This document shows positions 1 through 10,062 of a DNA stretch of 64,000 nt, piece by piece. The stretch is from Paenibacillus agricola. Its GTDB lineage: Bacteria; Bacillota; Bacilli; Paenibacillales; NBRC-103111. The stretch is taken from the NCBI RefSeq assembly GCF_011440305.1, contig NZ_JAAOIW010000009.1, positions 124,001 to 188,000 on the forward strand, given 5' to 3'. Below the pieces are notes generated by a model. That model worked only from the letters and a program-made list of their open reading frames with translations, was not told the DNA's origin and did not search any database. A program made the translations under genes and the position numbers. Position 1 is the first letter of the stretch. The number at the start of each line of letters is the position of its first letter.

Positions 1-478
1 TGACTTTGTCAAGATCTGCATGGAATTTGATTTTACCGTTGCGAATTTGACCGTCATTACTGGAAAATAATTGACCTGTCATATCATTGTAAAACACAAT
101 ATCACCGATCATTTTGTTGGAATATTTTTTGATCGTAATGGCCTTAAGCAAATCCAACTGATAGTCGACATTGTCACGAAAATCTGGCAGTGCAAAGGAA
201 GCACTGATGATTGGATCTATAGCCAGCTGAAGCGACTGCTCCTCAAGGCTCTGCAGCAAGCTTTCCACTCTATCCCTGATCAGAAGCAGCGAGGTCTGAT
301 TGTCTTCTCGAATAACCGCTTTTTCTTTATTGATCACAAAATTATAATATACAAAGCCTGCCAAAATAACCGGAATACAAACTGATATACAACCTAACCA
401 GATCATCCGGTGAAAGTAATACCCAGGTCTCGTATTCATATCAATAAGAAAAATATAAGCGCTTTCTATCCATTTCAT
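1..478 (-). CDS. N-terminal part of a membrane-bound sensor or AraC (YesN-like) regulator, cut by window edge
   Basis: An open frame of 159 codons starts at an ATG at 478 and runs off the left edge. A purine-rich GGAGAGGGAGC lies just upstream of the start. Residues about 25-50 form one hydrophobic span (IWLGCISVCIPVILAGFVYY), followed by a charged, helical, probably extracytoplasmic segment (DNQTSLLLIRDRVESLLQSL) and a beta-rich part with VFYND. This is the usual front half of Paenibacillus AraC regulators or histidine kinases with an extracellular Cache-type domain. The effector half lies outside the window, so kinase and AraC regulator cannot be told apart. The neighbourhood to the right is decayed, but this frame shows no defect. 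Confidence 0.65.
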   Translation of the reverse strand, partial: MKWIESAYIFLIDMNTRPGYYFHRMIWLGCISVCIPVILAGFVYYNFVINKEKAVIREDNQTSLLLIRDRVESLLQSLEEQSLQLAIDPIISASFALPDFRDNVDYQLDLLKAITIKKYSNKMIGDIVFYNDMTGQLFSSNDGQIRNGKIKFHADLDKV

Positions 479-1036
479 AAACAGCTCCCTCTCCCCTCTA
501 CTGTTATTCAAATAAGGGGGGTTTTGTGAACAAGCAGTCATTATCCATAAAAATGTTCAGGAACGAATACAGCTTTGTATTTGTTTAAATCCGTTTTGGG
601 ATGATCTAGGTCCGTCATCACGTGGTTTTGCTGCAGTTCTAGTAATTTTTTAAGAAGTAATCCCGTTATTATATGTCCGGATGAGGGTAGTAATGCTCCA
701 ACGCCAACCGCGCCTGATAAGAAAATAAGATGGAGATTTCAGCTTGGCAAGTCGTTCCTTTAATCATAGGGCTAATTTCTATAAACCTTTAACATAGGCG
801 ATTCTTTGCAATATCTAACTTTTCCTTGATTCCTTCGAATCCACTTGTCACTGAATTGGCTTATGTATTTAATGTTGCCATACTCTGAAAAATCCAAGGC
901 ACATCGTGGCCGTCATCTTATCAATCATCCATAGAAACGTTGATATTCATTTTTTAAACCGCTTCTTTGAGTACATGATGGTTTGGCTTACTTTTCTTGA
1001 TAGTTACTAGACTTATAGCATTATACGAGGACGCAA
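479..1036. other. Gene-free stretch with one short decayed reading frame
   Basis: No convincing gene is seen. A minus-strand frame from about 738 to 541 encodes roughly 65 residues ending in KYKAVFVPEHFYG and a stop. It has no start codon or ribosome site and looks like the tail of a lost gene. I considered the end of a GH42-type glycosidase but could not support it. The rest holds AT-rich sequence with stops in all frames. Confidence 0.3.
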
Positions 1037-1081
1037 AAAAACACTTGAAATTACCCTTAATCAAGGTTCTCAAGTGTTTTG
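1037..1081. terminator. Bidirectional intrinsic terminator
   Basis: The arms AAAACACTTGA (1038-1048) and TCAAGTGTTTT (1070-1080) are perfect inverted repeats with A and T tracts on the outer sides, so either strand could terminate here. It lies downstream of the minus-strand remnants at 1252-2020. Confidence 0.6.
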
Positions 1082-1251
1082 GAAGTTTGGTTTTACGTTG
1101 CTTGAACGAACAAAATCGCCTCTGTGTTTCTTATTGTGACCGAGCGGTACGGGTCGGTCAACCCCTCCGTCTTGCTCTGCACATTGCCCCTTTCAAGCAA
1201 CTTCTTGTCCGTTCAAAGGGTCTTTGCCATGGATTCTTTACCATCGCTGTT

Positions 1252-1335
1252 TTAAATCAGCCCAGAATTCTGCAGCAATCTTTGCACGATTGCTGCAACC
1301 TCTGCTCTTGTCATGTACTTCACTTGATCATTCAT
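1252..1335 (-). pseudogene. S-layer homology (SLH) domain tail, remnant
   Basis: A 27-codon frame reads [20 protein letters not shown] followed by LQNSGLI and a TAA stop. The MTRAEVAAIVQRLL part is the conserved closing motif of SLH domains, which anchor exported proteins to secondary cell-wall polymer in Bacillota. Such a motif normally closes a long surface protein, but here it directly abuts the broken aldo/keto reductase tail at 1336. It is therefore most likely the last piece of a deleted SLH protein. The ATG is fortuitous, and there is no signal peptide or ribosome site. Confidence 0.55.
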
Positions 1336-2020
<685 letters not shown>

Positions 2021-2075
2021 TGAGAATACCCGAAAACACCAGTTTTCATCTTCTGAATGACAATGTGGGTTCAGA

Positions 2076-2370
2076 TTAACGCGATAAAAATTCGATATCT
2101 CTTCTTACCCATTCCAAAAGTTCATCGAGTGTATTAATACCCAGTCTCTTCGAGTGTATTAATACCCAGTCTCTTCCTCGGAATCCATACTCCATTATTG
2201 TAGAGAATAAAACTAGATCCACTTAGTCTAATATCGCCAACAATATTTTTTCTTCTGTGATGTTGTTTCTTAGTTATGCATTCTGCATTAAACAAATCTG
2301 ACTTTAGATGCTTAATTATTCTCAGCTCAGGAATTTTAGCAAGTGCATTCAATACAACTTGATTGTCCAT
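2076..2370 (-). pseudogene. Small hypothetical protein, 3' end shifted by a 25-bp tandem duplication
   Basis: The frame starts at an ATG at 2370 and now stops after 78 residues at 2134. A 25-bp exact tandem repeat (2125-2174) lies just before that stop. Removing one copy restores a longer reading, [20 protein letters not shown] and a final Arg, ending at TAA 2076-2078. The ancestral protein was thus about 89 residues. I do not recognise the family; no membrane segment or signal peptide is seen. Whether the present 78-residue form is functional is unknown. Confidence 0.6.
2125..2174. repeat. 25-bp perfect tandem duplication
   Basis: The unit TCGAGTGTATTAATACCCAG plus TCTCT occurs twice head to tail (2125-2149 and 2150-2174) with no mismatch. 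Because 25 is not a multiple of three it changes the reading frame of the small gene that contains it. Confidence 0.95.
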
Positions 2371-2784
2371 TACATCACCTCATTTAATGATATTCTACAC
2401 TTTACCGTATTAGTAATACCCTTAGACCAACTCAGCACCGACTTCATGATAGCTATACTGCTGAAAGAAAGGAAACAAAAGCTCTGCCGTATCCACGCCC
2501 TTGAAGATCGGGGCGAATCAATTAAATATAGCAAGAGTGCTCAAATGTACTTGACGGTTAAATCCCTTTGCTTTAACATCAGTGGTGATAGGCAACGCCA
2601 TTCAAATTTTCATGTAAACAAAATGTGAGATCCTCCTTATGGCAAACACGCTTCTTTTCAGCCCAATACTAATAACTTCGAACGATACGAAATCATATCC
2701 AGTCCATCATAAACCTCCTAAGCATTTTCGCAAAAAATCGGGTTCGTATAGCAGACTTAGTAGACAATCAAAAACGAGTTAGAA
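2371..2784. other. Intergenic region without a supported gene
   Basis: About 410 bases. A plus-strand frame ending at 2628 has no convincing start or family match. Ribosome-like GGAGG complements near 2635 and 2708 have no usable minus-strand frame behind them. It probably holds decayed sequence plus the promoter of the regulator at 2785. Confidence 0.4.
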
Positions 2785-4105
2785 GTGCATATGATAAAAA
2801 CAAATCATGAAAATTCTAATTTATTCGTTAGATACTTACTGTCGTATCTCTTCATACTACTGCTTCCTATCGTTGTCACCGCTTTTTTTATTTTTAGTTA
2901 TTTTATGAACGTTCTAAAAGACGAGGTCATCACTAACAATTTTAATAATTTAAACAGATTTAAAATATAGTTGACCAGCAATTGTTAGGGTTGCAGAATA
3001 CGAGCAACCAAATCATGTTTGTTAACAATTTGAAACCGTTTACACTGCTGCAGGAAGATCAGCTCAAGGACTGGAAGATCACCCAGGAGCTTCAAAATTA
3101 TAAAGCCACCAACCGGTTTATCCATGAGATGATGATCTATTTTCGGGGAGAATCATTCCTTTACTCCAACAATAGTAGGTATACGTTTCCTATGTTTACC
3201 GACCATATTTATCAATTTAAAAATTGGAAACAAGACGATTTCTACAATGATCTTAATTCGGCTAACAGTATAACTGTACGTCCGGTAGAGGATAAAACAG
3301 ACAATGAACGCTATATTAGCCTTATTTATCCTACTCTGCCGAACAATGTAGGTGCAACGGTTTTGTTTTTGGTGAAGGAGAGCACCATTCACGATCTTTT
3401 AAAGGATTATAAAAGCAAAAGCGCTAACTATTTGATTTTTGATCAAAACGGCCAGTTGGTTTCCCGTTTCGGGAGCGAAGAGTTTGATACAAACTCCAAA
3501 CCATTAACTGACCTTATAACGCTAAGTCCTCAGGAGCTGTCACGTACTGTTACGTTAAATAATAATGAGTTTTTTCTCTTTTCACTCAAATCTCTGGAAA
3601 CTGGATGGAAATATGTCACCCTCATCCCTGTCTCACATGTGATGGAAAAAGTCACAACCGTCCAGACCGGTTTATTGTACGGCTTGATTGCAATCCTGCT
3701 GTTGGGTGGTATAGCCATTTTTTTGAGTATGAATATGAACTATAAACCAATGGAAAAGATGCGGGATGCTCTAGCCTTTTTGTCCTTGCGAAACAGCGAA
3801 TTAAGTGAAAAAGCAGAAAATAATAATACGGCAGCAAAAGACTACTTGATGTTTTCCTTGTTGAAAGGACAAATCCAATCCGTAGAAGAATTTAACGATA
3901 AAGGAAGGGATATCGGTCTCAACTTTACTAATCCGTTGTTAAGAGTTGTAATTCTTGCCTTTGATGGACAGCTTCATGCGGGAGCGGATAAACAACACTT
4001 ACTAGAGACGGTGGAACAAGCAATGCTAGCCTATTTTGAAGGATATCCAAGAGAGCATATGACTGTAGTTGGCTTCCAGGATACCTTTGCGATATACAAA
4101 GCTCG
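2785..4105 (+). pseudogene. AraC (YesN-like) regulator with extracellular sensor domain, frameshifted and 3'-truncated
   Basis: The start region (GTG 2785 or ATG 2791) encodes a signal-anchor helix (LLSYLFILLLPIVVTAFFIF). The frame then breaks near 2965, where an extra TA interrupts NRFKI and VDQQLLGLQ. The continuation (2970 to about 4105) holds a Cache-like sensor segment, a second membrane helix (GLLYGLIAILLLGGIAIFLS, about 3670-3730) and the start of the cytoplasmic linker (FSLLKGQIQSVEEF). The C-terminal AraC helix-turn-helix is absent: after GFQDTFAIY the sequence switches into the tail of a permease gene on the other strand. Intact relatives control neighbouring sugar ABC operons. This copy has lost DNA binding. 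Confidence 0.8.
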
Positions 4106-4911
4106 AAATAACATCCCCTGTTATACGTCAAAGGGTTATAAAGAAGAATAACCTTTTCAAATCCAACGTTCATCATTCCACCGATTTGCAAGATGAGCAA
4201 AATCACAATGGTCGGCATAAGTCCGGGCAATGTAACATGGAGCATTTGTTTCCACCTGTTGGCGCCGTCGATGGTAGCTGCGTCATATAGCTACGAATCT
4301 ATACCCGACAGGGCAGCGAGATAAATGATAGAGCCCCATCCCACCTGCTGCCAGACCTCGGAGCTAACATAGATGGTTCGGAACATATCTGCTTGAAGGA
4401 GCAAACTTTCCCTCTCTCCACCAAACCAAGTAATGAGGGTGTTTATTAGCCTCGCCTTTGCGGTAAAGTCCACAATCATCCCTGCAATAACAACAGTCGA
4501 TATAAAATGGGGTAAATAGGTAATGGATTGTACCGTTCTTTTAAAGAGCGAATGCTTAATCTCATTAAGGAGCAGAGCCAGGATGATTGGAGCAGGAAAA
4601 GAAAACAAAAGCTGATAAATATTGTTCAAAAGTGTATTGCCTACAATTCTCCAAAAATAATAGCTGTCAAAAAAAGCCTGAAAATGCTTAAAACCTACCC
4701 AAGGGCTCCCAAGGATTCCTCTACCCGGAGAAAAGTCTTTAAAAGCAATGACCACTCCATACATCGGCACGTATTTGAAAATAATGTAATAAGCGATACC
4801 AATCAGAGATATCAGATAAATGTACTTATTTTTCATAAAATCTCTTTTTAGTGTTCTCCGATAAGTATAGAGATTTTGACTGATTTTTGATTTTTCAACA
4901 TTTTTGCCCAC
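4106..4911 (-). pseudogene. LplB-type sugar ABC transporter permease, nonsense-mutated and 3'-truncated
   Basis: From GTG 4911 the frame encodes an inner-membrane permease of the LplB family with typical YLISLIGIAYYIIFKYVPMY and FSFPAPIILALLLNEIKHS segments. An in-frame TAG at 4291-4293 follows SGID-Ser, after which the same frame continues LYDAATIDGANRWKQM, the EAA-loop that contacts the ATPase. CAG to TAG is the simplest cause. The frame then loses similarity after NPLTY near 4110, so the last 30-40 residues are gone. Intact homologues import oligosaccharides with an LplC-type partner and a binding lipoprotein; neither is present next to it. It abuts the regulator remnant tail to tail. Confidence 0.85.
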
Positions 4912-5073
4912 AAGGTCTAGATTATCGATAACCCGGATCTCCTCCTTTCTTTTTAATTAATTGGGACGAGTTCTTTATATTCGCTTACTTCGGCTTGAGT
5001 TAAGCCTATCAGCAGTATCATTTAAACTCAATACTCACAATTTATATGCAATTTTTATTCTTGTCTCCATTGA

Positions 5074-5160
5074 TTTTCCCAGAGCAACCTCGTCATGGTT
5101 CTGGACAATGCTCGTATCCACCATGCAGAAGACCTCAAAGCTTATGAATATTCCCAACCA
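5074..5160 (+). mobile_element. IS630-family transposase fragment
   Basis: In one plus-strand frame the sequence reads SNLVMVLDNARIHHAEDLKA. LDNARIHHA is the conserved block around the second catalytic Asp of IS630/Tc1-type DDE transposases. Only about 30 residues remain; both sides are lost, the right side to the group II intron fragment. No terminal inverted repeats are visible. Confidence 0.65.
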
Positions 5161-5171
5161 CAAAAAACAAA

Positions 5172-5278
5172 CATATGTTCCATATTGACATAGAGGGTCT
5201 TGCTCTTGGCTACAGAAGACGCTCGCCAGCCCCCGTTCGGGACTTTCACCCTAGAGAAGACGTCCATGCTGGGCGTAC
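5172..5278 (-). mobile_element. 5' end of a group II intron (domain I fragment), probably class C
   Basis: Read on the minus strand from 5278, the sequence begins GTACGCCCAGCATGG, followed by CTAGGGTGAAAGTCCCGAAC, a GGCTGGCGAGCG stem and GTAGCCAAGAGCAAG. These match the 5' end (GUGYG, with one change) and domain I core of bacterial group II introns. No reverse-transcriptase frame or domains V/VI follow, so only about 107 nt survive. The 5' end lies two bases behind the T-run of the terminator at 5281-5320, the insertion preference known for class C introns. Confidence 0.65.
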
Positions 5279-5280
5279 TT

Positions 5281-5320
5281 AAAAAAGGTGTCGGGGTGAA
5301 ATACCCCAACACCTTTTTTG
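5281..5320. terminator. Intrinsic terminator, insertion target of the intron
   Basis: A long stem (AAAAAAGGTGTCGGGGT paired with ACCCCAACACCTTTTTT) closes around a short loop, flanked by A and T tracts on both sides. On the minus strand it lies a few bases after the stop codon at 5329 of a decayed gene and just before the intron fragment. Confidence 0.85.
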
Positions 5321-5328
5321 TTTTGTTT

Positions 5329-5650
5329 CTATTTCAACGAATCAATCAAAGAAGCAATTTCAGGGTGCCCTGTTGGTGTTGTCTGCTTTGTCGGAATACA
5401 TGGTTTTACCCGTTGCGCCGACTAAGAATCGATACGGCAGGTTGGCGTAAGGAGCCCACTTAGCGTTGTACTGGCCTTAAGGGCCTTTCCAGTAAGCGTA
5501 ACGGAGGTTTGCGGCTGGGACGGGCTGATTACGAGCGGCGTTTTTCCTTCAGCTCTTTAATTCATTCATATGTCGCTGCCGCATGGCGATCTGCTCCCTG
5601 ATTATTGCGCTATCGTTCTGCGTTAGCTTAAGAGCTAAACCTAAACCTAA
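5329..5650 (-). pseudogene. Decayed minus-strand gene, function not recognised
   Basis: The last codons read GHPEIASLIDSLK and a TAG at 5329-5331, eight bases before a strong terminator, as expected for a real gene end. Upstream, in a different frame, KWAPYANLPYRFLVGATGKT continues MYSDKADN, suggesting a frameshift near 5390. Further upstream (5545-5640) the frames break repeatedly. I do not recognise the family. It is recorded because gene-end, terminator and intron are in a natural order. Confidence 0.35.
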
Positions 5651-5656
5651 CTAAGC

Positions 5657-6223
5657 CTATACAGAAATTTGCTTGATGACCTTTGCTGGGCTACCACCTA
5701 CGACCACGTTAGCAGGAACATCCTTTGTTACAACTGCTCCTGAAGCAATCACCGCGTTATTACCTATCTTTACGCCCGGGTTGATAATCGCTCTCCCGCC
5801 AATCCATACGTTGTGACCGATCGTGATCGGCTTTCCAAACTCCGCCCCTGAAATTCTTTCCTGAGCCCCCAGGGGATGAGTCGCAGTATAGATATGAACA
5901 CCGGGAGCCAGGAAGCAATTATCACCTATACGAATTTCACAAACGTCGAGAAACACACAATCGAAGTTTGCATAGAAATTCTCACCAACATGAATGTTGT
6001 AGCCATAATCGCAGCGGAATGTTGGTTCTACGTAATAATTGTTTCCCGTTGAGCCAAACAACTCTCGCAAAAGTTCTATTCTTAGTTCATATTCTGTTTC
6101 AATCGACTGATTGAATAATCGTGTCAGCCGACGTGCGTTCAAACGATCCTTCACCAACTCCGGATCGGTCGCCTGGTAAAGTTCTCCACTTAACATCTTT
6201 TCTTTTTCTGTTTTTATTTGCAT
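5657..6223 (-). CDS. Maltose/galactoside-type O-acetyltransferase (hexapeptide-repeat)
   Basis: A complete 188-residue protein with the N-terminal Mac domain ([20 protein letters not shown]) and a left-handed beta-helix built of hexapeptide repeats. [20 protein letters not shown] contains the catalytic His, and the closing [14 protein letters not shown] is diagnostic. The family transfers acetyl from acetyl-CoA to sugars such as maltose, glucose or galactosides, as a cytosolic trimer. Length and all motifs fit the Maa/LacA group. It stands alone between decayed genes, with its own upstream gap to 6268, so context does not narrow the substrate. Confidence 0.9.
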   Translation of the reverse strand: MQIKTEKEKMLSGELYQATDPELVKDRLNARRLTRLFNQSIETEYELRIELLRELFGSTGNNYYVEPTFRCDYGYNIHVGENFYANFDCVFLDVCEIRIGDNCFLAPGVHIYTATHPLGAQERISGAEFGKPITIGHNVWIGGRAIINPGVKIGNNAVIASGAVVTKDVPANVVVGGSPAKVIKQISV

Positions 6224-6268
6224 TGGTTTATTCCTTTCGTAGAGAGGTCCTTATCCTATCCTATTATA

Positions 6269-6547
6269 TTATAACTTAATAGTTATCTTTTCTCCCGCCA
6301 TGCAGATATAACTTGAAACATTACCTTCTACTGTTATATTTATTTTTATATTCCTATGGCATCGTTCGATGGACGTGTCAAATTCTTTTCCAAAAGCTTT
6401 AATAGCTTTTAATGACATGATAGGCCATTCTTCGGGAAGATTAGGAGTACAAGTAAAGGTGTCAAACAAGCCTCTATTCCACCTAATCTTTAATCCTCGC
6501 TCGCCCATGATTTCGACTATATCTTGATAGCTTAAACTATATTTCAA
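6269..6547 (-). CDS. Hypothetical protein, 92 residues
   Basis: An ATG-to-stop frame of 92 codons begins SYQDIVEIMGERGLKIRWN and ends in a beta-rich tail with GEKITIKL. It contains three cysteines and no membrane span. I do not recognise the family. Codon use resembles its neighbours and the frame is free of interruptions, but the ribosome site is weak and the flanks are decayed, so it could be a surviving piece of a larger gene. Confidence 0.45.
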   Translation of the reverse strand: MKYSLSYQDIVEIMGERGLKIRWNRGLFDTFTCTPNLPEEWPIMSLKAIKAFGKEFDTSIERCHRNIKINITVEGNVSSYICMAGEKITIKL

Positions 6548-6709
6548 ATACCACCTTACCGTTAGTAAAATGATCGCTGATTCATATTGCTTTCATTTAA
6601 ATTAATCCATTTTCGTCTCCAAAATAAGTTACTCATCCCATGACTTCATTATCAGTTACGTTATCATGATTTAGAGCTTTGCACCACTTCCGGGATGGCT
6701 GTATATCAT

Positions 6710-7892
6710 TCATTTCCGATCAGGTCCATTCGCTACAGACTTGCCATACAGTTTGCGGTATTGTCCGGGAGTTATCCCCTCATACGCTTTAAATTTACGG
6801 ACATAATTCGGCAGGTCGATGTACCCGCAATGCTGGACAATATTTTTGATAGGCTCCGCAGTTTCCGTAAGCAAACGCTTCACTTCCTTCATTCGCATTT
6901 TCGTTACATAGTCGATGAAGGTGGCTCCGACTTGTTCACGAAACAATTTGACAATATGCGATACGGAGACACCGCACTCATCGGCCACGAGATCCAAGCT
7001 TAGCCCCGGATTCCGGTATGACTTATGAACATATGTGATCATCCGTTCGACAAGCTCCTCATGGCGTGTTTCCTTCATTTTTTCAACCAAACCGCACACA
7101 GAATCGATTAAATTCCGGAGCATCTGCTCCCAATTCTTCCAATGTTTGAAAGGTCATCAAATTTTCCAGGTCACGGGCAAACACATGTTTATCGAGCGCT
7201 TTGATCTCTTTGATAAAATTATTCGCGATATCAAAACATACGTATCGCAGCATTAATAACGATGAACTTCGGCTTATAAGCGCTTTCATAATAGCATCCA
7301 GATTTTCACGTGCGACTGACCGATCCCCCTGCCTTAAGCTTTGATTAAGACGGATTTGCTCCTCAATGGGATACCAGTGTTCTTGCTCGCTGTCGGCCTT
7401 TATTTCACCGAATTGATGGTAGCCTTCCTGCCCGGTTACAACAGCATGCTCCAGACATGCCGAAGCCTCGACATAAGAGCGGTTTATATGAAGAGGATCC
7501 GTCACGACGGAACCGACCGCAACGATCGGTATAACGTCCAGATGCTCCTGAACCAGTTGCGCGAGGAATTGTCCATGAACTCGTTGGGCGTCCTCGTTTG
7601 ATTCATGAGCATCAGCATTGATGATTGCCGCGATCCACCGTTCCTCGGCAGGCTCCACACCGTATAGATTAACTTTTCCCTGGGAATACGGCTCTAACAG
7701 TTTCAATATTTGATCTTTAATCAGAGGGGTTAATTGTGACGGTTCTTTTGATGTAATCGTAATAACATAAAACAAAGGATGGGGAAAACGAAGCTCCAAA
7801 TCTTCCTGCCAATACAGCAGCTCACCGTGAGTATCGAGTTTGCCGCCCAGCAGCTTCAGCAGTAATTGCTCCCTGATTGCTTCATGGTGCAT
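6710..7892 (-). pseudogene. AraC-family regulator, frameshifted and lacking its N-terminus
   Basis: Two overlapping frames make one protein. The first (7892 to 7083) carries the middle region typical of large Paenibacillus AraC regulators (LLLKLLGGKLDTHGELLYW). The second (from about 7123 to 6710) carries the two-helix-turn-helix AraC domain (LSLDLVADECGVSVSHIVKL and CGYIDLPNYVRKFKAYEGIT). A one-base shift near 7105 separates them. In-frame coding continues upstream of 7892 to about 8015 (EEVTVTDGRRAIHTSKKL) but meets a stop with no start, so the membrane and sensor part is missing. Confidence 0.8.
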
Positions 7893-8204
7893 ATCAACTC
7901 TCTCCCGCAGCTTTTTGCTTGTATGGATCGCTCGCCTTCCATCTGTAACAGTAACTTCCTCACGTATTTGCTTTTGTAAATCCCATCCTGATTGGATAAG
8001 TGCTGGTGTTTGTATTTAGAGCATATATCGCGTTCTGATAAGTTTTTTTGTTCAAGGTAAGCCCTCCTAATTGACGATCACCAGAAAAATTGTTCCTTAG
8101 ACTCATTCCACAATCCAACTGGAATTTCCTTTATTCGACAGACTTTTTCCATCATTGTACATCACAACAAAAACACCTACATAACATTAAACGTTTGTTC
8201 GCAT

Positions 8205-8233
8205 GAAAAAACCTTCCAAAAGGAAGGTCGTTT
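8205..8233 (-). terminator. Intrinsic terminator after the SRPBCC gene
   Basis: On the minus strand GACCTTCC-TTTT-GGAAGGTTTTTT forms a compact hairpin followed by a T-run, about 50 bases after the end of the SRPBCC reading at 8287. Confidence 0.8.
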
Positions 8234-8286
8234 AAATTTATGTATTCAGTAATTATGAACAAGCCTGCATGTCTGATTCTTTTATC

Positions 8287-8720
8287 CTAATCTATTTTGG
8301 AAATTTCACTATATTTTTTAAAATTGTCTAGAATCGCCTGCCAGCCTGCTTTTTGCATCTCAATCTCATTAGTAGCTTCTGCTTCAAAAGCTTCAGTTAC
8401 TCTAGTCTCGTTATCATGACTAATAAAAGTAACAGTAGTTTTTCGTCCATCTCCAAGAGTGAATCCAATAAATTCATTTTTCTCACTTCATCATAAACCC
8501 CACCAAAATCAAATCCAAAACTTCCATCCTTTGCTTCCATTCTTGTAACGAATTTTCCGCCAACCCTTAAATCATTTTCGGCATTTGGTGCATGCCATTC
8601 ATCAGTAGCAAAATACCACTTTGTTATATGCTCTGGTTCTGTCCAATACTCCCACACTTTTTCAACTGGTGTATGAACCGTGGCTTCTACCGTTATCATT
8701 ACTTTATTACCTGTTTCCAT
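8287..8720 (-). pseudogene. SRPBCC/AHSA1-family protein, single frameshift
   Basis: From ATG 8720 the frame reads VEATVHTPVEKVWEYWTEPE and GGKFVTRMEAKDGSFGFDFG, the start of an AHSA1-like START-fold protein. Near 8480 the frame is lost. In another frame the rest follows (NEFIGFTLGDGRKTTVTFIS, then ILDNFKKYSEISKID) and stops at 8287. The joined protein is about 143 residues, the normal family length. Members bind small hydrophobic ligands or assist chaperones. One base change in the T-rich stretch at 8478-8486 would repair it, so a sequencing error cannot be excluded. Confidence 0.8.
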
Positions 8721-8961
8721 TTTACCGCCTCACTTTTAATAGATTTAGAATCATAGTTAATTATATATGTTAAAAGCATCATCTTAAATTGCGACTATGG
8801 GCAGTTGATTTACCCTCAAAATACGCCTTTTACCAGATCTGCTCAATCCTCTCGATATTTCCTTACCACGCACTCCAATGTGTGGAGTATACAGTGACAA
8901 CAAAAACATGATAGTGTCCGAAGGAATAGTGTTTGCTCTAGCTTATCAGATTTCTTTATAC

Positions 8962-8996
8962 ATGATACCCCCAACCATTGGTAGGGGGGTTATCAT
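8962..8996. terminator. Hairpin after the DinB gene
   Basis: ATGATACCCCCAACCA and TGGTAGGGGGGTTATCAT form a long, nearly perfect stem directly after the stop codon at 9000. The T-run is poor, so this is a terminator or an mRNA 3' stabiliser. Confidence 0.5.
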
Positions 8997-8999
8997 GTC

Positions 9000-9470
9000 T
9001 TATGCACTTTTCTCTTGCTCTAGAAAGGCTTCGATTTGTTTCTTATGGTGTTCGTCATGATGTATGAATACATTAACAAACTTCTTATATGTATAGTTCC
9101 AGTTATTAATAGTGAATTTGTTTGTATCATCATATTTTTCTTTTAGTAATTCAAGCAACTGTTGTCGTGTCTTGATTAAGTCATCGATAAGTACGTCTAA
9201 GGTAGTGTATGCTTGGGCAAATACTGCGGCTTCTTGGTTATGCTTCTCAATATCCACGAAGAATAATTTTGCCCCCTCCGCCATACTTGGAAGCATCATT
9301 TCTAAACTGTTCTTATCCCAGTGCATAATGTGAGTTAGAATCTCCCTGAGAGACCATTTCCCCGTTGATATAGGTTTTATCCAGAGATCTTTGTCAGTCT
9401 CCCTCAATTTTTCCACCCAAGGTAAAAAATCAGTGAACTGGTTCAATGTCTTGTTCTGCTTAACAGCCAT
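9000..9470 (-). CDS. DinB/DfsB-family protein
   Basis: 156 residues from the ATG at 9470, chosen because GGAAGGGAGAG lies at good spacing before it; an earlier in-frame ATG at 9533 has none. The four-helix DinB fold is indicated by LREILTHIMHWDKNS near the middle and the closing IHHDEHHKKQIEAFL. These supply the His residues that bind a divalent metal in this superfamily. The family includes putative metal-dependent thiol-S-transferases; the specific reaction here is unknown. It is intact, alone, and followed by a hairpin. Confidence 0.8.
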   Translation of the reverse strand: MAVKQNKTLNQFTDFLPWVEKLRETDKDLWIKPISTGKWSLREILTHIMHWDKNSLEMMLPSMAEGAKLFFVDIEKHNQEAAVFAQAYTTLDVLIDDLIKTRQQLLELLKEKYDDTNKFTINNWNYTYKKFVNVFIHHDEHHKKQIEAFLEQEKSA

Positions 9471-9867
9471 CGTAACTCTCCCTTCCAAATTCTTATGGAT
9501 AACATACCACAAAATCCCAATAAAAGCAAACAAATGTTCTTATTTTTAGGTTGATTATTTACTGTTGGGCTCATTTCAAAAAAATATCTCACAGGCATGA
9601 GCACGATTAAGCATATAATATTATGAACTTTTCCTTCATTCGGCACTGGGTGGGCTTCTTAGGAAAGCATTACCTGAGAAGTCCTTACAAGCTGCTGTAT
9701 AGAGTTTCAGAGCATAATAAATATAGTGCCATAAAACCGCATAGAATCAAGGTTTTTCATATTCGTTTGTGTTCTTTTATAGTGATTTGTTGCCCTTGAT
9801 GTTAATGTTTCACATCAATTTCACATCAATATGAGAGTTGTACAAAAGATCACCCCATACCCTGTAG
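9471..9867. other. Intergenic region, nothing recognised
   Basis: About 400 bases with no supported gene in either strand. The only oddity is a short direct repeat of TTCACATCAA around 9806-9826. Confidence 0.5.
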
Positions 9868-10062
9868 ATTCGATGTGCCATAAACGACAAGAAGCACCTG
9901 CTCCTGTCCGGAAGTGATGAGGACAAGAAACAAGTGCTTCAAGAATACGTTGACTGAGTAGTAATCCAACCATCCACCGATATCAACCATTACGGTGCGG
10001 AAATCACGTACAGGGTTTTCAGCAATGGAGACGAGGGGAGTCGAGCCCCTGTCCGAAGCTAA
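9868..10062 (+). pseudogene. C-terminal tail of a site-specific recombinase, probably large serine type
   Basis: The plus-strand frame reads DEDKKQVLQEYVD, an in-frame TGA at 9955-9957, then VVIQPSTDINHYGAEITYRV and FSNGD. This matches the usual ending of phage-type serine recombinases, which close with a beta-strand pair of the form V-x-P-x-D-I-N-...-E-I-T-Y-R-V. The reading runs straight into the tmRNA 3'-end sequence on the opposite strand and stops at 10060-10062. Such a position, integrase end against an RNA-gene end, is what an attachment site looks like. The catalytic part is lost. Confidence 0.5.

Noticed and set aside
541-738. Tail of a GH42-type beta-galactosidase
   Set aside because: Only a loose resemblance (DLNKYKAVFVPEHFY); no catalytic or trimer-domain motif to confirm it.
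5200-5463. Plus-strand 87-codon frame over the intron fragment
   Set aside because: It runs through a terminator hairpin and intron RNA sequence and has no family match.
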